A DNA stretch of 5,777 nucleotides from Bifidobacteriaceae bacterium (GTDB taxonomy: Bacteria > Actinomycetota > Actinomycetes > Actinomycetales > WQXJ01): assembly GCA_031256885.1 (NCBI GenBank), contig JAIRPS010000067.1, positions 1 to 5,777 of the forward strand. Reading direction: 5' to 3'. Below, piece by piece: positions 5,077-5,777 of the stretch. Every line of letters begins with the position of its first letter. Within the stretch, counting starts at the first letter, position 1. Position numbers and translations under genes: made by a program. The notes below the pieces were generated by a model. The model had not been told where the DNA came from. It searched no databases and saw nothing but the letters and a program-made list of their open reading frames with translations.

Positions 5077-5777
5077 CTAAGCCTCAGCTGGCGCGAAAAA
5101 TACGGCACCAAGTGGTGGTATGCGCACAGATGCGGAGTATTGCATGCCACCCCAGGCAATTGCTTCAGCGCGCACCCGGCCAAGGTTACCGACACCCGAC
5201 CCGCCGTAATAGTCAGAGTCGGTGTTGAGAATTTCCAACCAATCGCCGGCACCTGGTAAGGCCAAACGAAAACCTTCATGCGGCACGCCGGCAAAGTTGA
5301 TGACTACCACCACCTGGCCGCCGCCGGGCTGGCGGCGGATATAGGCAAGCAGGTTGCGGCCAGAGTCATTGGCTTCAATCCACTGGAAGCCGGACGAATC
5401 AAAGTCCTCCGCCCACAAGGCGGGATACTGACGATACACCCGGTTCAGATCACGCACTAAGGCATGCACGCCAGCATGCTGTGGGCGGTCAAGCAACCAC
5501 CAGTCAAGCGAACCTTGTGAATGCCATTCTTGTTCTTGAGCAAACTCTCCCCCCATAAACAACAACTGTTTTCCGGGATGTGACCATTGGTAAGCTAAGA
5601 GGGCGCGCACGCCAGCAAGTTTTTGCCACTGATCGCCCGGCATTTTTGAGTACAGCGACCCCTTGCCGTGAACGACTTCATCATGGGAAAGCGGCAAAAT
5701 AAACTGCTCAGAAAATGCATACACCATCGAGAAGGTAACTTCACCGTGATGGTACCGGCGGTTGATTGGATCTTCTG
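5077..5777 (-). CDS. glgB: 1,4-alpha-glucan branching enzyme, C-terminal part (runs off right edge)
   Basis: GlgB cuts alpha-1,4-glucan chains and rejoins them as alpha-1,6 branches, acting in the cytoplasm on the polymer made by GlgE. The last 232 codons are visible, ending in TAG. They begin with EDPINRRYHHGEVTFSM and continue with the GH13 region IV segment LPLSHDEVVHGKGS, containing the conserved His-Asp pair that contacts the substrate (codons 5685-5680). YQWSHPGKQLLFMGGEFAQE and SLDWWLLD follow, then the C-terminal all-beta domain (VVVINFAGVPHEGFRLALPG, ILNTDSDYYGGSGVGNLG, RIPPLGAVFF). All of these match mycobacterial GlgB closely. The nucleophile and acid/base residues lie beyond the edge. 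The Met at 5727 is internal, because the frame stays open and conserved upstream of it. The gene points toward glgE rather than being co-directional with it. Confidence 0.96.
   Translation of the reverse strand, partial: EDPINRRYHHGEVTFSMVYAFSEQFILPLSHDEVVHGKGSLYSKMPGDQWQKLAGVRALLAYQWSHPGKQLLFMGGEFAQEQEWHSQGSLDWWLLDRPQHAGVHALVRDLNRVYRQYPALWAEDFDSSGFQWIEANDSGRNLLAYIRRQPGGGQVVVVINFAGVPHEGFRLALPGAGDWLEILNTDSDYYGGSGVGNLGRVRAEAIAWGGMQYSASVRIPPLGAVFFAPAEA

Noticed and set aside
5077..5727. A complete 216-aa protein starting at 5727
   Set aside because: The frame continues upstream to the window edge with conserved GlgB sequence, so the Met is internal to glgB.
1..5777. Mobile elements, CRISPR arrays, tRNA or rRNA genes
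   Set aside because: No transposase or integrase coding sequence, no regularly spaced repeats and no RNA gene signatures were seen; intergenic space is short.

Overview
The window looks like chromosomal DNA of an actinobacterium with moderate G+C. The main reason is the gene set: a GlgE maltosyltransferase beside an actinobacterial-type glycogen phosphorylase (with a DUF3417-like N-terminus) and a mycobacterial-style GlgB. This is the GlgE (maltose-1-phosphate) alpha-glucan locus known from Mycobacterium and Streptomyces. The start signals also fit: two genes have a TANNNT -10 hexamer 7 nt before the ATG, as expected for leaderless actinobacterial transcripts. Genus cannot be assigned from the sequence alone; a moderate-GC Actinomycetaceae or Propionibacteriaceae member is a guess.

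Layout. Positions 1-827 (minus) hold the first 275 codons of glgP, running off the left edge. Positions 828-1032 are a divergent intergenic region rich in dyad symmetry. Positions 1033-3144 (plus) are a complete glgE. Positions 3184-3417 (plus) are a small four-cysteine zinc-ribbon gene. Positions 3428-4879 (minus) are a complete PLP-dependent beta-eliminating lyase of the tyrosine phenol-lyase/tryptophanase family, convergent with the zinc-ribbon gene and only 10 bp from it. Positions 4880-5076 are a 197-bp spacer with a probable terminator hairpin. Positions 5077-5777 (minus) are the C-terminal 232 codons of glgB, running off the right edge.

How the genes work together. GlgE extends alpha-1,4-glucan chains by two glucoses from maltose-1-phosphate, GlgB adds alpha-1,6 branches, and GlgP removes glucose-1-phosphate from chain ends. 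The treS and maltokinase genes that would supply maltose-1-phosphate are not in view. In Mycobacterium tuberculosis, as I recall it, glgB and glgE are adjacent and co-directional with glgP divergent. Here the glgP/glgE divergence is kept, but glgB faces glgE and two unrelated genes lie between them.

The most unusual items are the lyase, which keeps phenol-lyase substrate determinants but has lost several otherwise conserved cofactor-site residues, and a recurring dyad GTCAGCGCTGAC (full or partial) that sits at gene boundaries across the window. I found no mobile element, CRISPR array, tRNA or rRNA, and no clearly new multi-gene system.
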